NCBI RefSeq assembly: GCF_947251545.1
Contig: NZ_OX366362.1
Location: 620,001 to 684,000, forward strand
Length of the DNA stretch: 64,000 bases
Source: Wolbachia endosymbiont (group A) of Anomoia purmunda
GTDB taxonomy: Bacteria; Pseudomonadota; Alphaproteobacteria; Rickettsiales; Anaplasmataceae
Direction: 5' to 3'
Shown: in pieces, positions 1-9,930 of the stretch
Numbering within the stretch: the first letter of the stretch is position 1
How the letters are laid out: every line of letters begins with the position of its first letter
Program-made: the position numbers and the translations under genes
The notes under the pieces: model-generated
Seen by the model: only the letters and a program-made list of their open reading frames with translations
What the model was told of the DNA's origin: nothing
Databases searched by the model: none

Positions 1-178
1 GATCTAGCCTTTATTATGTAGCCACTTGGTTGAAATTAAGTCTTCTGGATCCAAGTAGTCAGGGCACTCGGATGACACCATTCTTTTTCCTGGATCCCAG
101 TGTCTGGGCACTGGGATGACACTATCATAAGGTGAATCTGGATCCCAGTGTCAGCTACTTGGATGACATCATAGGGAC
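1..178. repeat. Cluster of Wolbachia-type palindromic repeats
   Basis: Non-coding. Short imperfect palindromes built on GGATCCCAGTGTC / CACTGGGATGACA occur three times. Bases 1-110 are nearly the same as 35785-35865, so this is a dispersed block and not unique sequence. No gene is seen before the IS4 element. Confidence 0.8.
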
Positions 179-192
179 ACTGCCCTGACAAC

Positions 193-1637
193 CATACGCG
201 TCAAGTTAAGGAAAAGTGTAAGTAAAATTGATAGAGTGAAGGAAAAGAATAAGGTATAAGTTCTCTTGGATATGTGAATGAGAGAACTTACAATGGACAG
301 AATAGCTTGCTTATCAAAAGACCTCAATGAATTCTTTAATGAAAAAGCAGACGAAATATCAATTGCAGTAGGTTTTATAAAAAGAAAGAGAAAACTTAAT
401 GGCTCATCATTCATAAAAGCTATGGTTTTTGGTAACATAGGAGTTGGTGATTGCAGCATAGAAACAATGTGCCAATTGCTAAATGAAGACTCGATAGAAA
501 TTACAAAACAGGGTTTGGATTTTAGATTTACTGAAGAAGCAGTGGAATTTATGAAAAGAATGTATAATGAATCTTTAGTTTTATTTAAAAACAGCTTACA
601 GGTTGATTGCAGAATTTTGAAGCAATTTAGAAGCATTAAGCTATTGGATAGTAGCTATATTAGCCTGCCTAGTAGCATGGAAGATATGTACAAAGGATAT
701 GGGAGTAGCTATAGAGATTGTGAGAGTAATACCAAATCAGGAATAAAGCTGCAGTTAGTCTTTGATTACCTGAACCAAGCGCTAGATAAGTTAAATTTAA
801 TAGAAGGAATAAGGTCGGATCAAGGTTATAGGGATTATCTGAACGGTTTATCAGCCAATGATTTGCTAATATTTGATTTGTGCTACTTTGTGCCTAGTTC
901 TTTTAAACAGATTGATGAAGCAGGTGCATATTTTGTTAGTCGTTATAAGTCTGATACCAATATATATGATATAGAAACAAATCAAAAAATAGAGTTGTTG
1001 GAATGTTTAGAAGGTCAATCCCTTCTAGAGATGGAAGTGCTATTAGGAAAAGAAGTAAAAATTAAAGTGAGAATTATATGTCAAAAATTAACTGAAGAAC
1101 AGTCTATAATTAGAAGAAGAAGGGCTAATAAGTTAGCAAAATCACATGGATATACATCTTCTCAAAAGAATCAAAAATTGCTGGATTGGTCGATATTCAT
1201 AACTAACGTTCCAGAGAGTAAAATCAGCGCTGAACAAGTATTAACAGTTTACAGGGTAAGATGGCAGATTGAATTATTATTTAAATTGTATAAGAGTCAC
1301 ATCAGGCTTGACGAACTTAAAGGAAAACCATACAGAGTATTATGTGAACTATACGCTAAATTGTGCGCAATTCTTATATTTCATGGAATAGTTGGTTGTA
1401 TAAAACTGAAAGAGAATACAGAGCTGAGTTTAACAAAGGCATTCATTGAATTAAAAAGAAGGATTAGGGAGTTGTTTTTAGCGTTAAGCAGTAAAATTAA
1501 TAATTTGAGAATTTTCCTGAAAAAACTTACCACAGACTGGTCACAATTTTCTGTGAAAGATAGATATAGAAAAACTAGAGTATCCACCTTAAGTTCATTG
1601 AATTTTCTTACCCTTGCTTCTTAACTTGACGCGTATG
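193..1637 (+). mobile_element. IS4-family insertion sequence, copy A (complete)
   Basis: 1445 bp element bounded by inverted repeats CATACGCGTCAAGTTAAG / CTTAACTTGACGCGTATG. It is flanked by an 11 bp target duplication, GCCCTGACAAC (182-192 and 1638-1648), so it inserted by transposition and both ends are intact. Four further copies lie at 16017, 26877, 40577 and 46512. Confidence 0.95.
278..1624 (+). CDS. IS4-family DDE transposase (copy A)
   Basis: 448-residue transposase that would cut and rejoin the element ends. The visible DDE residues are the first Asp in KLLDSSYISLP, the second in LIFDLCYF, and the Glu in the IS4 signature YRVRWQIELLFKLYKS (Y-2-R-3-E-6-K). Length is complete for the family. 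An alternative start lies five codons in (ATGGACAG). The stop codon comes from the right-end variant CTTGCTTCTTAAC. Copy E (47871-46525) is nearly identical. Probably functional, judging by intact motifs and target duplications. Confidence 0.93.
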   Translation: MRELTMDRIACLSKDLNEFFNEKADEISIAVGFIKRKRKLNGSSFIKAMVFGNIGVGDCSIETMCQLLNEDSIEITKQGLDFRFTEEAVEFMKRMYNESLVLFKNSLQVDCRILKQFRSIKLLDSSYISLPSSMEDMYKGYGSSYRDCESNTKSGIKLQLVFDYLNQALDKLNLIEGIRSDQGYRDYLNGLSANDLLIFDLCYFVPSSFKQIDEAGAYFVSRYKSDTNIYDIETNQKIELLECLEGQSLLEMEVLLGKEVKIKVRIICQKLTEEQSIIRRRRANKLAKSHGYTSSQKNQKLLDWSIFITNVPESKISAEQVLTVYRVRWQIELLFKLYKSHIRLDELKGKPYRVLCELYAKLCAILIFHGIVGCIKLKENTELSLTKAFIELKRRIRELFLALSSKINNLRIFLKKLTTDWSQFSVKDRYRKTRVSTLSSLNFLTLAS

Positions 1638-1648
1638 GCCCTGACAAC

Positions 1649-1980
1649 CGTCATCCCGCTACTTGTTAGCTGATGAGATACCGCGAATGAATCGCGGTAT
1701 GACGGTTCGCGGCGGCATGACGATAAGGTTTATACCTTGTCATCCCAGTGCTTGACACTGGGATCCAGCTTTCTTTATAAATTCACCAAAAGTGCTTCAT
1801 TCTATAACGCAAAACCCATACTCACCAAATCCAATGCATTACTTGCAATTAAGTTTCCTGGATCCCAGTGTCTGGGCACTGGGATGACAGCTAGCCTGAC
1901 AATCGTCATCCCGCTACGTGTTAGCGGGATCTATGCTTTGAGATACTGCGAATGAATCGCGGTATGACGGTTAAGTAAGG
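1649..1980. repeat. Cluster of palindromic repeats
   Basis: Non-coding block of several palindromes of two families: CCCAGTG-type (GTCATCCCAGTGCTTGAC...) and the ACCGCGAATGAATCGCGGT type, each with GTCATCCCGCTA-like arms. An open frame across 1737-1955 is only repeat sequence. From about 1980 to 2220 I see nothing recognisable. Confidence 0.75.
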
Positions 1981-2225
1981 GATCTATGCTAAGAGATGCC
2001 AAAGACCTTCATGAAATTTTGCCCATTTGGCTTCTCTAAAGATTTCGTTTACAGAATCTAGTAACTCAGCTATGCAGAATAAAAAAAGTTTGTATGGTAT
2101 ACAAATAGTGTGTTTTTTTTATAATTATTTTCTATAATACATAAACCTTTGGTCCAAGCTGTAAATGCCACCATAGGCATTAAAAGTTAATTAACAAACT
2201 GCAATGTATAATGAAATAAAGACAC

Positions 2226-2247
2226 TTGCAAGATTTTGATCTTGCAA
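2226..2247. repeat. Small inverted repeat
   Basis: TTGCAAGAT (2226-2234) and ATCTTGCAA (2239-2247) form a 9 bp perfect hairpin with a 4-base loop, just before the longer inverted repeat at 2265. Role unknown. Confidence 0.6.
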
Positions 2248-2264
2248 ATCATAAACTTATCATA

Positions 2265-2340
2265 AAGTTTAATAGTGTCTGTTACTGCTTTTAGGTGTGA
2301 GGCTAGAGGGTTATTAGCAGTAACAGACACTATTAAACTT
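2265..2340. repeat. Long perfect inverted repeat upstream of coxB
   Basis: A 25 bp arm (2265-2289) is repeated exactly as its reverse complement at 2316-2340, with a 26-base loop. The arms contain AATAGTGTCTGTTACTGC. There is no U-tract typical of a simple terminator and no ORF. It could be a small non-autonomous element or a structured RNA. It does not match the window's common palindromes. Confidence 0.85.
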
Positions 2341-2493
2341 ATTATAGAATTTACTTAAAGTAAATACTTAATTTAAAATATTATAATATTTTTACTTACA
2401 ATAGATTTATGTAAATGCTTTTTTCCTCAAATTAGTATTGTACTATTATACTTGTTGAATGCTAAAAAATTATTAACCATCACTAATCTCTAT

Positions 2494-2522
2494 TTGCATA
2501 GTAAGTTTATATATACTATTAT
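2494..2522 (+). promoter_or_regulatory. Candidate sigma70 promoter of the cox operon
   Basis: TTGCAT (2494-2499), a 17 bp spacer and TATTAT (2517-2522) lie 40 bp before the coxB start. This is the best -35/-10 pair in the region, but AT-rich sequence makes chance matches common. Confidence 0.5.
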
Positions 2523-2562
2523 ACAGTATATCACTTAGTTTTATAGCAAACAAACAAAAGAT

Positions 2563-3327
2563 ATGGTGAAGTTATTTGCACTATTGATAATATTTTACTC
2601 AAATATATCTGTTGCCTCTGCTCCTACTGCCTGGCAATTTGGATTTCCTGCTCCTGCAACTGAAGTAATGGAGGCTGTAGTTAGGTCACATTCGTTTGTG
2701 ATGGTTGTGATGGTTGCAATAATGCTTTTTGTGTGGGCGCTGCTTGCTTATGTAGTATTTCGCTTTCGTAAAAGCAAAGTGGCAAACGTAAGCCAAACTA
2801 ATCACAATGTCCTTTTAGAAATTGTTTGGTTTGTTATACCAACGATTATTGTTGGAATATTAGCCTTTGAAAACGCTAAATTACTGAAGCTACAGGAAGA
2901 AATACCGAAAGCTGATATAACACTAAAAGTCATTGGCCATCAATGGTATTGGAGCTACCAATATCCAGAATATCAGGGTGTGTCATTTGATAGTTATATT
3001 AAGGGAAAAGAAGATTTTATCGAAGGAGATTTAAAGCTATTCTCTGTTGATAACAACATCATTTTACCCGTTAATACTAACGTTCGTTTACAAGTTACAG
3101 CAGGAGATGTGATACACAGTTGGGGAGTACCGGCTTTCGGTGTAAAAATTGATGCAATACCAGGTAGGCTGAATGAGGCGTGGTTTAATATCAAAAAGCC
3201 TGGTGTTTATTATGGGCAGTGCTACGAATTGTGTGGTCAAGGCCATGGATTTATGCCAATTGTTGTTGAAGCAGTAAGCAAAGAAGATTTTAATAAGTGG
3301 ATTGAAAATAGAAAATTAGTGAGTTAA
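2563..3327 (+). CDS. coxB: Cytochrome c oxidase subunit II
   Basis: CuA-bearing subunit of the aa3-type terminal oxidase; takes electrons from cytochrome c at the outer face of the inner membrane. 254 residues: a hydrophobic signal at residues 1-20, two membrane segments (about 43-67 and 83-105), then the periplasmic cupredoxin domain. Visible landmarks are the aromatic motif GHQWYWSYQYPE and the CuA ligand region DVIHSWGVP plus YGQCYELCGQGHGFMP (two Cys, His, Met). First gene of coxB-coxA-ctaB-coxF-like; 15 bp precede coxA. Normal length and order for Rickettsiales. Confidence 0.97.
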   Translation: MVKLFALLIIFYSNISVASAPTAWQFGFPAPATEVMEAVVRSHSFVMVVMVAIMLFVWALLAYVVFRFRKSKVANVSQTNHNVLLEIVWFVIPTIIVGILAFENAKLLKLQEEIPKADITLKVIGHQWYWSYQYPEYQGVSFDSYIKGKEDFIEGDLKLFSVDNNIILPVNTNVRLQVTAGDVIHSWGVPAFGVKIDAIPGRLNEAWFNIKKPGVYYGQCYELCGQGHGFMPIVVEAVSKEDFNKWIENRKLVS

Positions 3328-3342
3328 ATTTGGAGTATAGAT

Positions 3343-4893
3343 ATGAGTGACACACCAAAGGGCATAAAGCGTTGGTTGTTTTCCACCAACCATAAAGACA
3401 TAGGGACACTGTACATTATTTTTTCCATATTAGCTGGAATTATTGGTGGATTATTATCGGTGATTATTCGCACTCAGCTAATGCACATTAATATACTTAA
3501 CAATAACTATCAATTATATAACGTAATGGTTACAGGGCATGCGTTGATAATGGTGTTTTTCATGATAATGCCAGCCCTCATGGGAGGATTTGGTAACTGG
3601 TTTGTACCTCTCATGATTGGCGTACCAGATATGGCATTTCCTCGTATGAATAATTTAAGTTTTTGGTTGTTAGTGTCATCTTTTATTTTGCTCATTTTCT
3701 CAGTGTTTATTGGTGAAGGTCCAGGTACAGGTTGGACTTTATATCCACCTTTATCACAGGTAATGTCCCATCCAAGTGCAGGAGTTGACCTTGCTATACT
3801 TGCACTCCACGTTGCTGGTATGTCGTCAATTGTTGGGGCGATCAACTTTATAGTTACTATATTTAACATGCGTGCAAAAGGAATGTCATTAACTAAGATG
3901 CCACTGTTTGTTTGGTCTGTCTTGTTAACAGCATTTATGTTGATTGTTGCCTTACCAGTGCTTGCCGGTGCTATAACTATGCTTCTTACTGATCGCAATG
4001 TTGGTACTTCCTTTTTTGATCCTGCCGGTGGTGGTGACCCTGTGTTATTTCAACATTTATTTTGGTTTTTTGGTCATCCAGAAGTTTACGTAATTATTTT
4101 TCCTGCATTTGGCATCATAAGTCAGGTTGTATCAACTTTTTCTCACAGACCTGTATTTGGTTACATAGGGATGGTTTATGCAATGATAGGTATAGCAGTA
4201 TTTGGCTTTATGGTTTGGGCTCATCATATGTTCACTGTTGGGCTTAGTGCTGACGCTGCTGCATTTTTTAGCACTACCACAATTTTTATCGGTGTTATAA
4301 CTGGTGTAAAAGTCTTTAGCTGGATTGCAACTATGTGGGGTGGAGCAATTGAGTTTAAAACCCCTATGCTATTTGCACTAGGTTTTATTTTTATGTTTGT
4401 TGGCGGTGGCATAACGGGAATAATTCTTTCTCATGGTGGAATAGATAAGCTCCTGCACGACACCTATTATGTTGTTGCTCACTTCCATTATGTCATGTCA
4501 CTTGCTGCATTATTTGGAGCTTTTGCTGGCTTTTATTATTGGATTGGTAAAATGTCGGGTAAACAATATAATGAGCGCTTAGGTCAAATCCACTTTTGGC
4601 TTACTTTTATTAGCACCAATATCACTTTTTTACCTCAACATTTCTTAGGATTAGCTGGTATGCCAAGGCGTATACCTGATTATCCTGATGCGTTTATCCC
4701 TTGGAATTATATATCCTCAATTGGTTCGTATATGTCCTTTGTTTCAGTTATGTTTTTTGTGTTTATAGTTATACATCTCTTTAAATGGGGCAAGAAAGCT
4801 GGAGATAATCCTTGGGAAGGTGACACCTTGGAATGGACGGTATCTTCACCACCGCCTTTTCATACTTTCGAAAAGCCACCAGTGGTAAAATAG
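3343..4893 (+). CDS. coxA: Cytochrome c oxidase subunit I
   Basis: Catalytic haem-copper subunit that reduces O2 to water and pumps protons; inner membrane. 516 residues, about 12 membrane helices. Landmarks: [15 protein letters not shown] with a haem a ligand His, [11 protein letters not shown] with the CuB His and the cross-linked Tyr, AHHMFTVG, and [15 protein letters not shown] with the haem a3 and haem a ligands. The start is supported by GGAG 10 bases upstream. It ends 1 bp before ctaB, which implies translation from one transcript. Confidence 0.98.
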   Translation: MSDTPKGIKRWLFSTNHKDIGTLYIIFSILAGIIGGLLSVIIRTQLMHINILNNNYQLYNVMVTGHALIMVFFMIMPALMGGFGNWFVPLMIGVPDMAFPRMNNLSFWLLVSSFILLIFSVFIGEGPGTGWTLYPPLSQVMSHPSAGVDLAILALHVAGMSSIVGAINFIVTIFNMRAKGMSLTKMPLFVWSVLLTAFMLIVALPVLAGAITMLLTDRNVGTSFFDPAGGGDPVLFQHLFWFFGHPEVYVIIFPAFGIISQVVSTFSHRPVFGYIGMVYAMIGIAVFGFMVWAHHMFTVGLSADAAAFFSTTTIFIGVITGVKVFSWIATMWGGAIEFKTPMLFALGFIFMFVGGGITGIILSHGGIDKLLHDTYYVVAHFHYVMSLAALFGAFAGFYYWIGKMSGKQYNERLGQIHFWLTFISTNITFLPQHFLGLAGMPRRIPDYPDAFIPWNYISSIGSYMSFVSVMFFVFIVIHLFKWGKKAGDNPWEGDTLEWTVSSPPPFHTFEKPPVVK

Positions 4894-4894
4894 A

Positions 4895-5782
4895 ATGTAC
4901 ACAAGTGTTTTGCTAAATGTTGAACCAACAATACTGGATTTTTGGCGTTTGCTGAAGCCAAGGATAATGTATCTTGTGGTATTTACTGCAGTTGCTGGTA
5001 TGGTTACTGCACCAGGTAGTATGCACCCTTTTCTAGCACTAATATCTCTTATATGTGTTGCTCTTGGCTCAGGATCTGCAGGTGCTATAAATATGTGGTA
5101 TGACAAAGACATAGATCTGCTCATGGAAAGGACAAAAAACCGCCCTATACCCTCAGGTAGAGTTTCTGCAGAAAGCGCGCTTGAATTTGGTATAACTCTT
5201 GGAATATTGTCAGTATTTATCATGGCAATAGCAGTAAACTATATTTCTGCTGCTTTGCTTGCTGTTAGCATATTATTTTACGTTTTCATATATACAATTT
5301 GGCTAAAAAGGCGCACTCCGCAGAATATCGTTATCGGTGGTGCAGCAGGTGCTTTCCCTCCAATGATTGGCTGGGCAGCTGTGACTAATTCTGTAAGTTG
5401 GGAAAGTTTCATTTTATTTTTAGTAATTTTTATGTGGACTCCGCCACACTTTTGGGCCCTATCTTTAAATAAGTCTGAAGACTATGCAAAGGCATCGATT
5501 CCAATGTTCAATATTGTTTATGGTCCGGAAAAAACAAGAAAATATATATTAATTTATAGTGTCTTGCTGGTGCTAACTAGCTTGCTTCCAGCTCTATTCT
5601 TGAAAAAGGCTTTACTTTATCTAAGCATGGCAATTTTTGCAGGTTGCATCTTTATTTGGTACGCTATATCAATTCTCAGATTCAAGAACCACAAGTCACA
5701 GAAACAAATGTTTTCTTACTCAATTTCTTATCTATTTTCCCTATTCGCCAGTATTATTTTTTGTTCTATTGATTTATTTTAG
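4895..5782 (+). CDS. ctaB: Protohaem IX farnesyltransferase (haem O synthase)
   Basis: Adds a farnesyl group to haem B to give haem O, the precursor of haem A for the oxidase encoded just upstream. 295 residues of the UbiA prenyltransferase superfamily with about nine membrane helices. The first Asp-rich motif is in [15 protein letters not shown], followed by KNRPIPSG. The second polar loop lies around [15 protein letters not shown]. Start is 1 bp after the coxA stop. Also called cyoE/cox10. Confidence 0.95.
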   Translation: MYTSVLLNVEPTILDFWRLLKPRIMYLVVFTAVAGMVTAPGSMHPFLALISLICVALGSGSAGAINMWYDKDIDLLMERTKNRPIPSGRVSAESALEFGITLGILSVFIMAIAVNYISAALLAVSILFYVFIYTIWLKRRTPQNIVIGGAAGAFPPMIGWAAVTNSVSWESFILFLVIFMWTPPHFWALSLNKSEDYAKASIPMFNIVYGPEKTRKYILIYSVLLVLTSLLPALFLKKALLYLSMAIFAGCIFIWYAISILRFKNHKSQKQMFSYSISYLFSLFASIIFCSIDLF

Positions 5783-5784
5783 TT

Positions 5785-5892
5785 ATGAAAGAACGGCAGA
5801 AACATAAAAACTATTTTTTCCTTTTCCTTTTGGTAATGCTCGTTGTCACACTTTTTTTTGTTTCTATAATAAAATTTAAAGGTGCAGCTTAA
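5785..5892 (+). CDS. CoxF-like small membrane protein (35 aa)
   Basis: A 35-codon gene starting 2 bp after ctaB. The N-terminus is charged (MKERQKHKN), followed by one hydrophobic helix (about residues 10-30) and a short basic end (IIKFKGAA). Many alphaproteobacteria keep a tiny single-helix protein (CoxF family) between ctaB and ctaG in the oxidase operon; position, size and topology fit that. No ctaG follows here: rnhA is next. Role in oxidase assembly is inferred from context. It is too short for a firm sequence match. Confidence 0.65.
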   Translation: MKERQKHKNYFFLFLLVMLVVTLFFVSIIKFKGAA

Positions 5893-5957
5893 ACTACCTT
5901 TAGAAATTGTGCTTTCATAAAAGCAACTATATACTTTGTTAACCGATATAAACAAAG

Positions 5958-6395
5958 ATGAGTAAAAAAGAAGTGACAATATATACAGATGGGGCATGTT
6001 CTGGTAATCCTGGAGTGGGAGGATGGGCAGCTATCATATTATTTCAAGATTATAGAAAAGACATTTATGGTAGAGAAGAAAATACCACAAACAATAAAAT
6101 GGAGTTAACAGCGGTGATCAATGGGCTGAAAGTATTGAAATTTTCTTGTAATATTAATTTATATACGGATAGTCTTTATGTTAAACATAGCATAACAGAG
6201 TGGATAAATAAGTGGAAAATGAATGGCTGGAAAACAAGTAATAAAAAATCAGTAAAAAATATGGAATTGTGGAAAGAGCTAGACGACGTTGCTTCACAAC
6301 ATGAAATTGATTGGAAGTGGGTTAAAGCACACAGTGGTGATAAGTATAATGAGGAGGCTGATAGTTTAGCAAGAAAAGCAATAATCGATGCTTAA
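5958..6395 (+). CDS. rnhA: Ribonuclease HI
   Basis: Degrades RNA in RNA-DNA hybrids (primer removal, R-loops). 145 residues, normal length. The active-site acids are visible: Asp in [11 protein letters not shown], Glu in NKMELTAVI, Asp in YTDSLYV, and the C-terminal Asp in YNEEADSLARKA, with KWVKAHSG carrying the flexible-loop His. Its last 8 bases overlap the start of the AsmA-like gene, so the two are probably co-transcribed. A second, diverged rnhA lies at 58593. Confidence 0.95.
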   Translation: MSKKEVTIYTDGACSGNPGVGGWAAIILFQDYRKDIYGREENTTNNKMELTAVINGLKVLKFSCNINLYTDSLYVKHSITEWINKWKMNGWKTSNKKSVKNMELWKELDDVASQHEIDWKWVKAHSGDKYNEEADSLARKAIIDA

Positions 6396-9300
6396 AAAAA
6401 TCACTATATCACTTTCCATAGTTCTATTGTTTGTATTCTGCTTATTTGTCTTTTTTAAGGGTGAGAGTCCTTTAGAAATCAATATTAATTATATTAATTT
6501 TTATGTTAAACATAAAATATCAAAAATATTTGTTGGCTCAAGCGTTAATATGGATAATACCTCAGTTGTTTGGCAGAAAGGTGCGTATTTAGTCATTACA
6601 GATTTAGCAATAGCAAATCCTAATTTTACTATAAAAGTTCCTGAGCTTTTTGTACATTTTAAGTTAAGTTCCTTATTTAAAGCTAGCACAAATCTCTCTC
6701 AGGTTTCAGCTGATAATGTGCATGTATGTATCAAGAGAGAAGAAACTAATGTTAATCCGCAAAACTCATTAGACCTTTTGGATAATCATTATTTAAGTAA
6801 TAACCGCCTTCCTTTGGTGTCATTCCAGCGCGTGACGCTGGAATCTAGAAAAAAAGAAACCTGGATCCCAGTGTCAAGCACTGGGATGACAGGAAAAAAA
6901 GATATTGGGATGACAGGAAAAAAAGATACTGGGATGACAGGAAAAAAAGATACTGGGATGACAGGGAAGAATTTCAAGATGACAGAAAGCAGTGCAAAAA
7001 ATCTATTAAAAACAATAAGGGAATTTTTTTTTGACTTAAATGCGGATTCAAAAATTGAATTTACTAACATCGCTATTGATAAAAGCACAGAAGATGAATT
7101 TTTTATTGATAAATTATATATAGGGAAGGGGGAAGATTTTAATGTTTTAGATATTCATGTGAATACAAAAGATGAAAAGGGATTTTTGGATGATTTATCA
7201 ATTACGATAAAAAATCGCAACAATTTGCTAAATGTGTACGGGACATTTTATGATCTAAAATTGGGACTATTAAGCGAGTTTTCTACATTAGTTAAAAGCT
7301 ACAATTTGGACAAAAATATAGGATTCAAAGGAAGCTTCTCAGTGAAAATTAATAAAAAGGATGAAATTGTAGGTGGAAATATATACGTATTGAATACAGA
7401 AAATTATTTGAACAAAAATTTGGCCTTAACTAATGTAAATATAAATTTAACATATAGTGATGGAATTATTAGTGTAAAAAACTTCCATTTTAAGTTAAAT
7501 GACACGTATCTCTCTTTGATAGGCAAAATGAACTTTAGTACAAGTCATGCTTTGTTTAGAATTAATATTAGTAAGTTTGCTGCAAAGGATTTATGTACTT
7601 ATGTACCAGATGGTGTAGTGAATAGTAAATTTAAAAGCTGGTATTGTGATAATATTGATGGGAATGTTTTAAACACAATTGTAAGTTTCAATGGCAAAAT
7701 TAAAAATTTATTTAATGACGATCTGTCAGATATCGTAGTAGTTGCTGATATAGAAAACGGTAGCGTAAAATTTGATGAAGATTTTGAGCAAGTAAAGGAA
7801 TTAAAGGGTGATTTGATCATCAAGAATAACGATCTTGAGATTACTGTAAATAGCGCTAAGTTTCAGAATTTCACTATTAATGGTGGTGATATTGAAATGA
7901 AATCTCTCGATAAGGAAAATTCAGTTCTAACCATTAATGGCCAAGCTGTAAGTGATGCGTATGGTTTATATGAGCCTATAAGATTTAAGCTGGATGATGT
8001 GGTGAAGGTTGAAAGGGATAAAGTAAGTGGAATGGCAAAATCCGTATTTAATTTTCGCATTTTTAATCTAAACGTTGATGACAAAAAAGTAGATTTTTCG
8101 GCCAATTTTCATTCTGAAATTGACAATTTGGCCATCTATAATGCAAGTCTTGGTAAATATGACATTAAGCTTAGTTTTGGAAGTGACTTTATAGATTTAA
8201 ATGGTAGTGGTATGGTGAATAACACACAGCTATTATTTGACCTGAAAAGTAGCAATAGGAATGAAAGTTTTGCCTGGAATTTGACCGGAGATTTACCCGC
8301 TCAAATGCTTAATTTTGATGAAAATATAGGTGGCTATGTCAATACAAATATAGAATCGGTGATAAATCAAGATAAGACGGGGCATGTTAATGGTAATATG
8401 GATTTATCAGAGCTTGAATCACGTTCAAGTTATTTAGGATGGAAAAATCGTTTTGAAGATCACAATAAAATTTTGTTTTCTACAAGGTTAAAAGGAGTAG
8501 GTGAATTGTTAATAGACAAATTAGATGTTGTAGGAAATGACCTAGATATAAAATTCAGCGGAAGAGTAGAAGATGGAAATTTATATTTAAATTCTAGTAG
8601 CTTTAAATTGCCTGATAATGATTTTAGTATAGAAATTGAATCAGGTAAGGAAAAAAATGTTATAACTGTTCATGGTGAGGAAATTAACTTAAGTGATATT
8701 TTAGGCTTGCTTGGCAAAAACAGTAATGGATTAAACAAAGATATAGAGATTAGTATGAATGTTGACAATGTAATTATGAAAGAAGGCATCGTTATCAAAA
8801 ATGCTAAGCTGAATGTAACCTGTACTAAAGGTAATTGCAATGGAAGTCAATTTACAGGACAGTTTCTAGAAGATAGCAGCAACATACTAGCGGAATACAG
8901 TGGAATAGGGCTCGAAATATACGCGGATAATGCAGGTATACTTTCGCGTTCCTTAGGCATTAGTAAATCAATTAAAAACGGCAAATTGTCTTTTTATCTC
9001 TCTCCTCAGAGAGAAAGTGGAGAACATTATGGTACGTTATCCATTAGCAATTTCTACATCAAAGATGCTCCACTACTTACTACTTTATTGTCGATGTCTT
9101 CATTGCCTGGCATTGTAAATGCCATAAAAAATGAAGGTGTATACTTTTATAAATGTAATGCACCTTTCTCATACAAAGACGGCTCTGTCGAAATTGAAGA
9201 ATCTTGGCTTGAAGGAGCGGAATTAGGCATTAGCACTAGCGGTAAGCTCGACATTAGAAATTATAAATTCCAAGTTGAAGGACAAGTAATACCAGCATAT

Positions 9301-9561
9301 TCAATTAATAAATCTTTGTTAAAAATTCCTATAATTGGGAAACTTCTTACTGGCGGGAAAAGTAGGGGAATCGTTTCAATAGACTATAAAGCAAGTGGTG
9401 ATGACAAAAACAATAACGTATCTGTTGATCTTATCTCTTCGCTAACTCCAAACCTATTAAAGAGGTTATTGGGAGTATTTGATCGCATTATGACAAAAAC
9501 TAACGAAGCTGTCATCGGTGGCTTAAAAGGTGGTGTGAAAAAGAAATTTGGTTCGACATGA
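6388..9561 (+). CDS. AsmA/YhdP-like envelope protein with palindrome insertion
   Basis: 1057 residues: one N-terminal membrane anchor (about 5-25), then a long beta-rich region. The C-terminal part (around 890-1030) has the AsmA/DUF3971 look (SISNFYIKDAPLLTTLLSM, PIIGKLLTGGKSRGIVSIDY). The family forms long lipid-transport bridges or groove proteins in the periplasm of Gram-negative bacteria; this role is assumed from the family. Residues about 143-200 are encoded by an in-frame palindromic repeat with an 8-residue tandem repeat (GMTGKKDT), unlike the rest of the protein. Starts inside the end of rnhA. Confidence 0.8.
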   Translation: MLKKITISLSIVLLFVFCLFVFFKGESPLEININYINFYVKHKISKIFVGSSVNMDNTSVVWQKGAYLVITDLAIANPNFTIKVPELFVHFKLSSLFKASTNLSQVSADNVHVCIKREETNVNPQNSLDLLDNHYLSNNRLPLVSFQRVTLESRKKETWIPVSSTGMTGKKDIGMTGKKDTGMTGKKDTGMTGKNFKMTESSAKNLLKTIREFFFDLNADSKIEFTNIAIDKSTEDEFFIDKLYIGKGEDFNVLDIHVNTKDEKGFLDDLSITIKNRNNLLNVYGTFYDLKLGLLSEFSTLVKSYNLDKNIGFKGSFSVKINKKDEIVGGNIYVLNTENYLNKNLALTNVNINLTYSDGIISVKNFHFKLNDTYLSLIGKMNFSTSHALFRINISKFAAKDLCTYVPDGVVNSKFKSWYCDNIDGNVLNTIVSFNGKIKNLFNDDLSDIVVVADIENGSVKFDEDFEQVKELKGDLIIKNNDLEITVNSAKFQNFTINGGDIEMKSLDKENSVLTINGQAVSDAYGLYEPIRFKLDDVVKVERDKVSGMAKSVFNFRIFNLNVDDKKVDFSANFHSEIDNLAIYNASLGKYDIKLSFGSDFIDLNGSGMVNNTQLLFDLKSSNRNESFAWNLTGDLPAQMLNFDENIGGYVNTNIESVINQDKTGHVNGNMDLSELESRSSYLGWKNRFEDHNKILFSTRLKGVGELLIDKLDVVGNDLDIKFSGRVEDGNLYLNSSSFKLPDNDFSIEIESGKEKNVITVHGEEINLSDILGLLGKNSNGLNKDIEISMNVDNVIMKEGIVIKNAKLNVTCTKGNCNGSQFTGQFLEDSSNILAEYSGIGLEIYADNAGILSRSLGISKSIKNGKLSFYLSPQRESGEHYGTLSISNFYIKDAPLLTTLLSMSSLPGIVNAIKNEGVYFYKCNAPFSYKDGSVEIEESWLEGAELGISTSGKLDIRNYKFQVEGQVIPAYSINKSLLKIPIIGKLLTGGKSRGIVSIDYKASGDDKNNNVSVDLISSLTPNLLKRLLGVFDRIMTKTNEAVIGGLKGGVKKKFGST
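6815..6985. repeat. Palindromic elements plus 24 bp tandem repeat inside a gene
   Basis: Two palindromes (TCATTCCAGCGCGTGACGC... and CTGGATCCCAGTGTCAAGC...) are followed by about four copies of a 24 bp unit beginning GGGATGACAGGAAAAAAAGA. All are in frame with the AsmA-like gene. Intergenic copies of the same palindromes occur throughout the window. Confidence 0.9.
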
Positions 9562-9762
9562 CCAAAAGGGAAGTTGTTTAACAAAATTGTGGACAAAAAT
9601 GCAAGAGTTTCAGAATGATCCGCCTGGTTTTTTATCTAATTATTTAAGTAATACCACTCTCTTTTTGTATCTGTTCAGAGGAGTGGCTAATGTGCAAATA
9701 TTGAAGCAAAGTGCGTGACACACAGCTGTACGAACATTGCAATATGGCACATAGTAAACAAT

Positions 9763-9900
9763 GTCATCCCAGTCTGGAATCCAGGAATTTTATTAAGTTA
9801 GTAAGTATAAAAGTATAGCTAACCCGAGCTCTACGTCATACCGCGATTCATTCGCGGTATCTCAGATCCCGCTAACAAGCAGCGGGATGACGATTGTCGG
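9763..9900. repeat. Palindromic repeats in the 369 bp gap after the AsmA-like gene
   Basis: Contains TGTCATCCCAGT...ATCCAGG, the GCGATTCATTCGCGGTAT palindrome and CCCGCTAACAAGCAGCGGG. The rest of 9562-9930 has no visible gene. Confidence 0.75.
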
Positions 9901-9930
9901 TAAATCTAAGTTACTGTAGCTATAAAATTT

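Noticed and set aside
1737..1955. 72-residue ORF on the plus strand
   Set aside because: Consists of palindromic repeats; no ribosome site, no family resemblance.
1649..1980. Regular palindromes that could look like a CRISPR array
   Set aside because: Repeats are irregularly spaced, vary in sequence, are scattered over the whole window, and no cas gene is present.
3510..3998. 162-residue ORF antisense to coxA
   Set aside because: Shadow of a highly conserved gene on the other strand.
6895..6985. Tandem repeats as a possible CRISPR or assembly error
   Set aside because: 24 bp units without spacers, in frame with the gene; best read as expansion of a palindrome arm.
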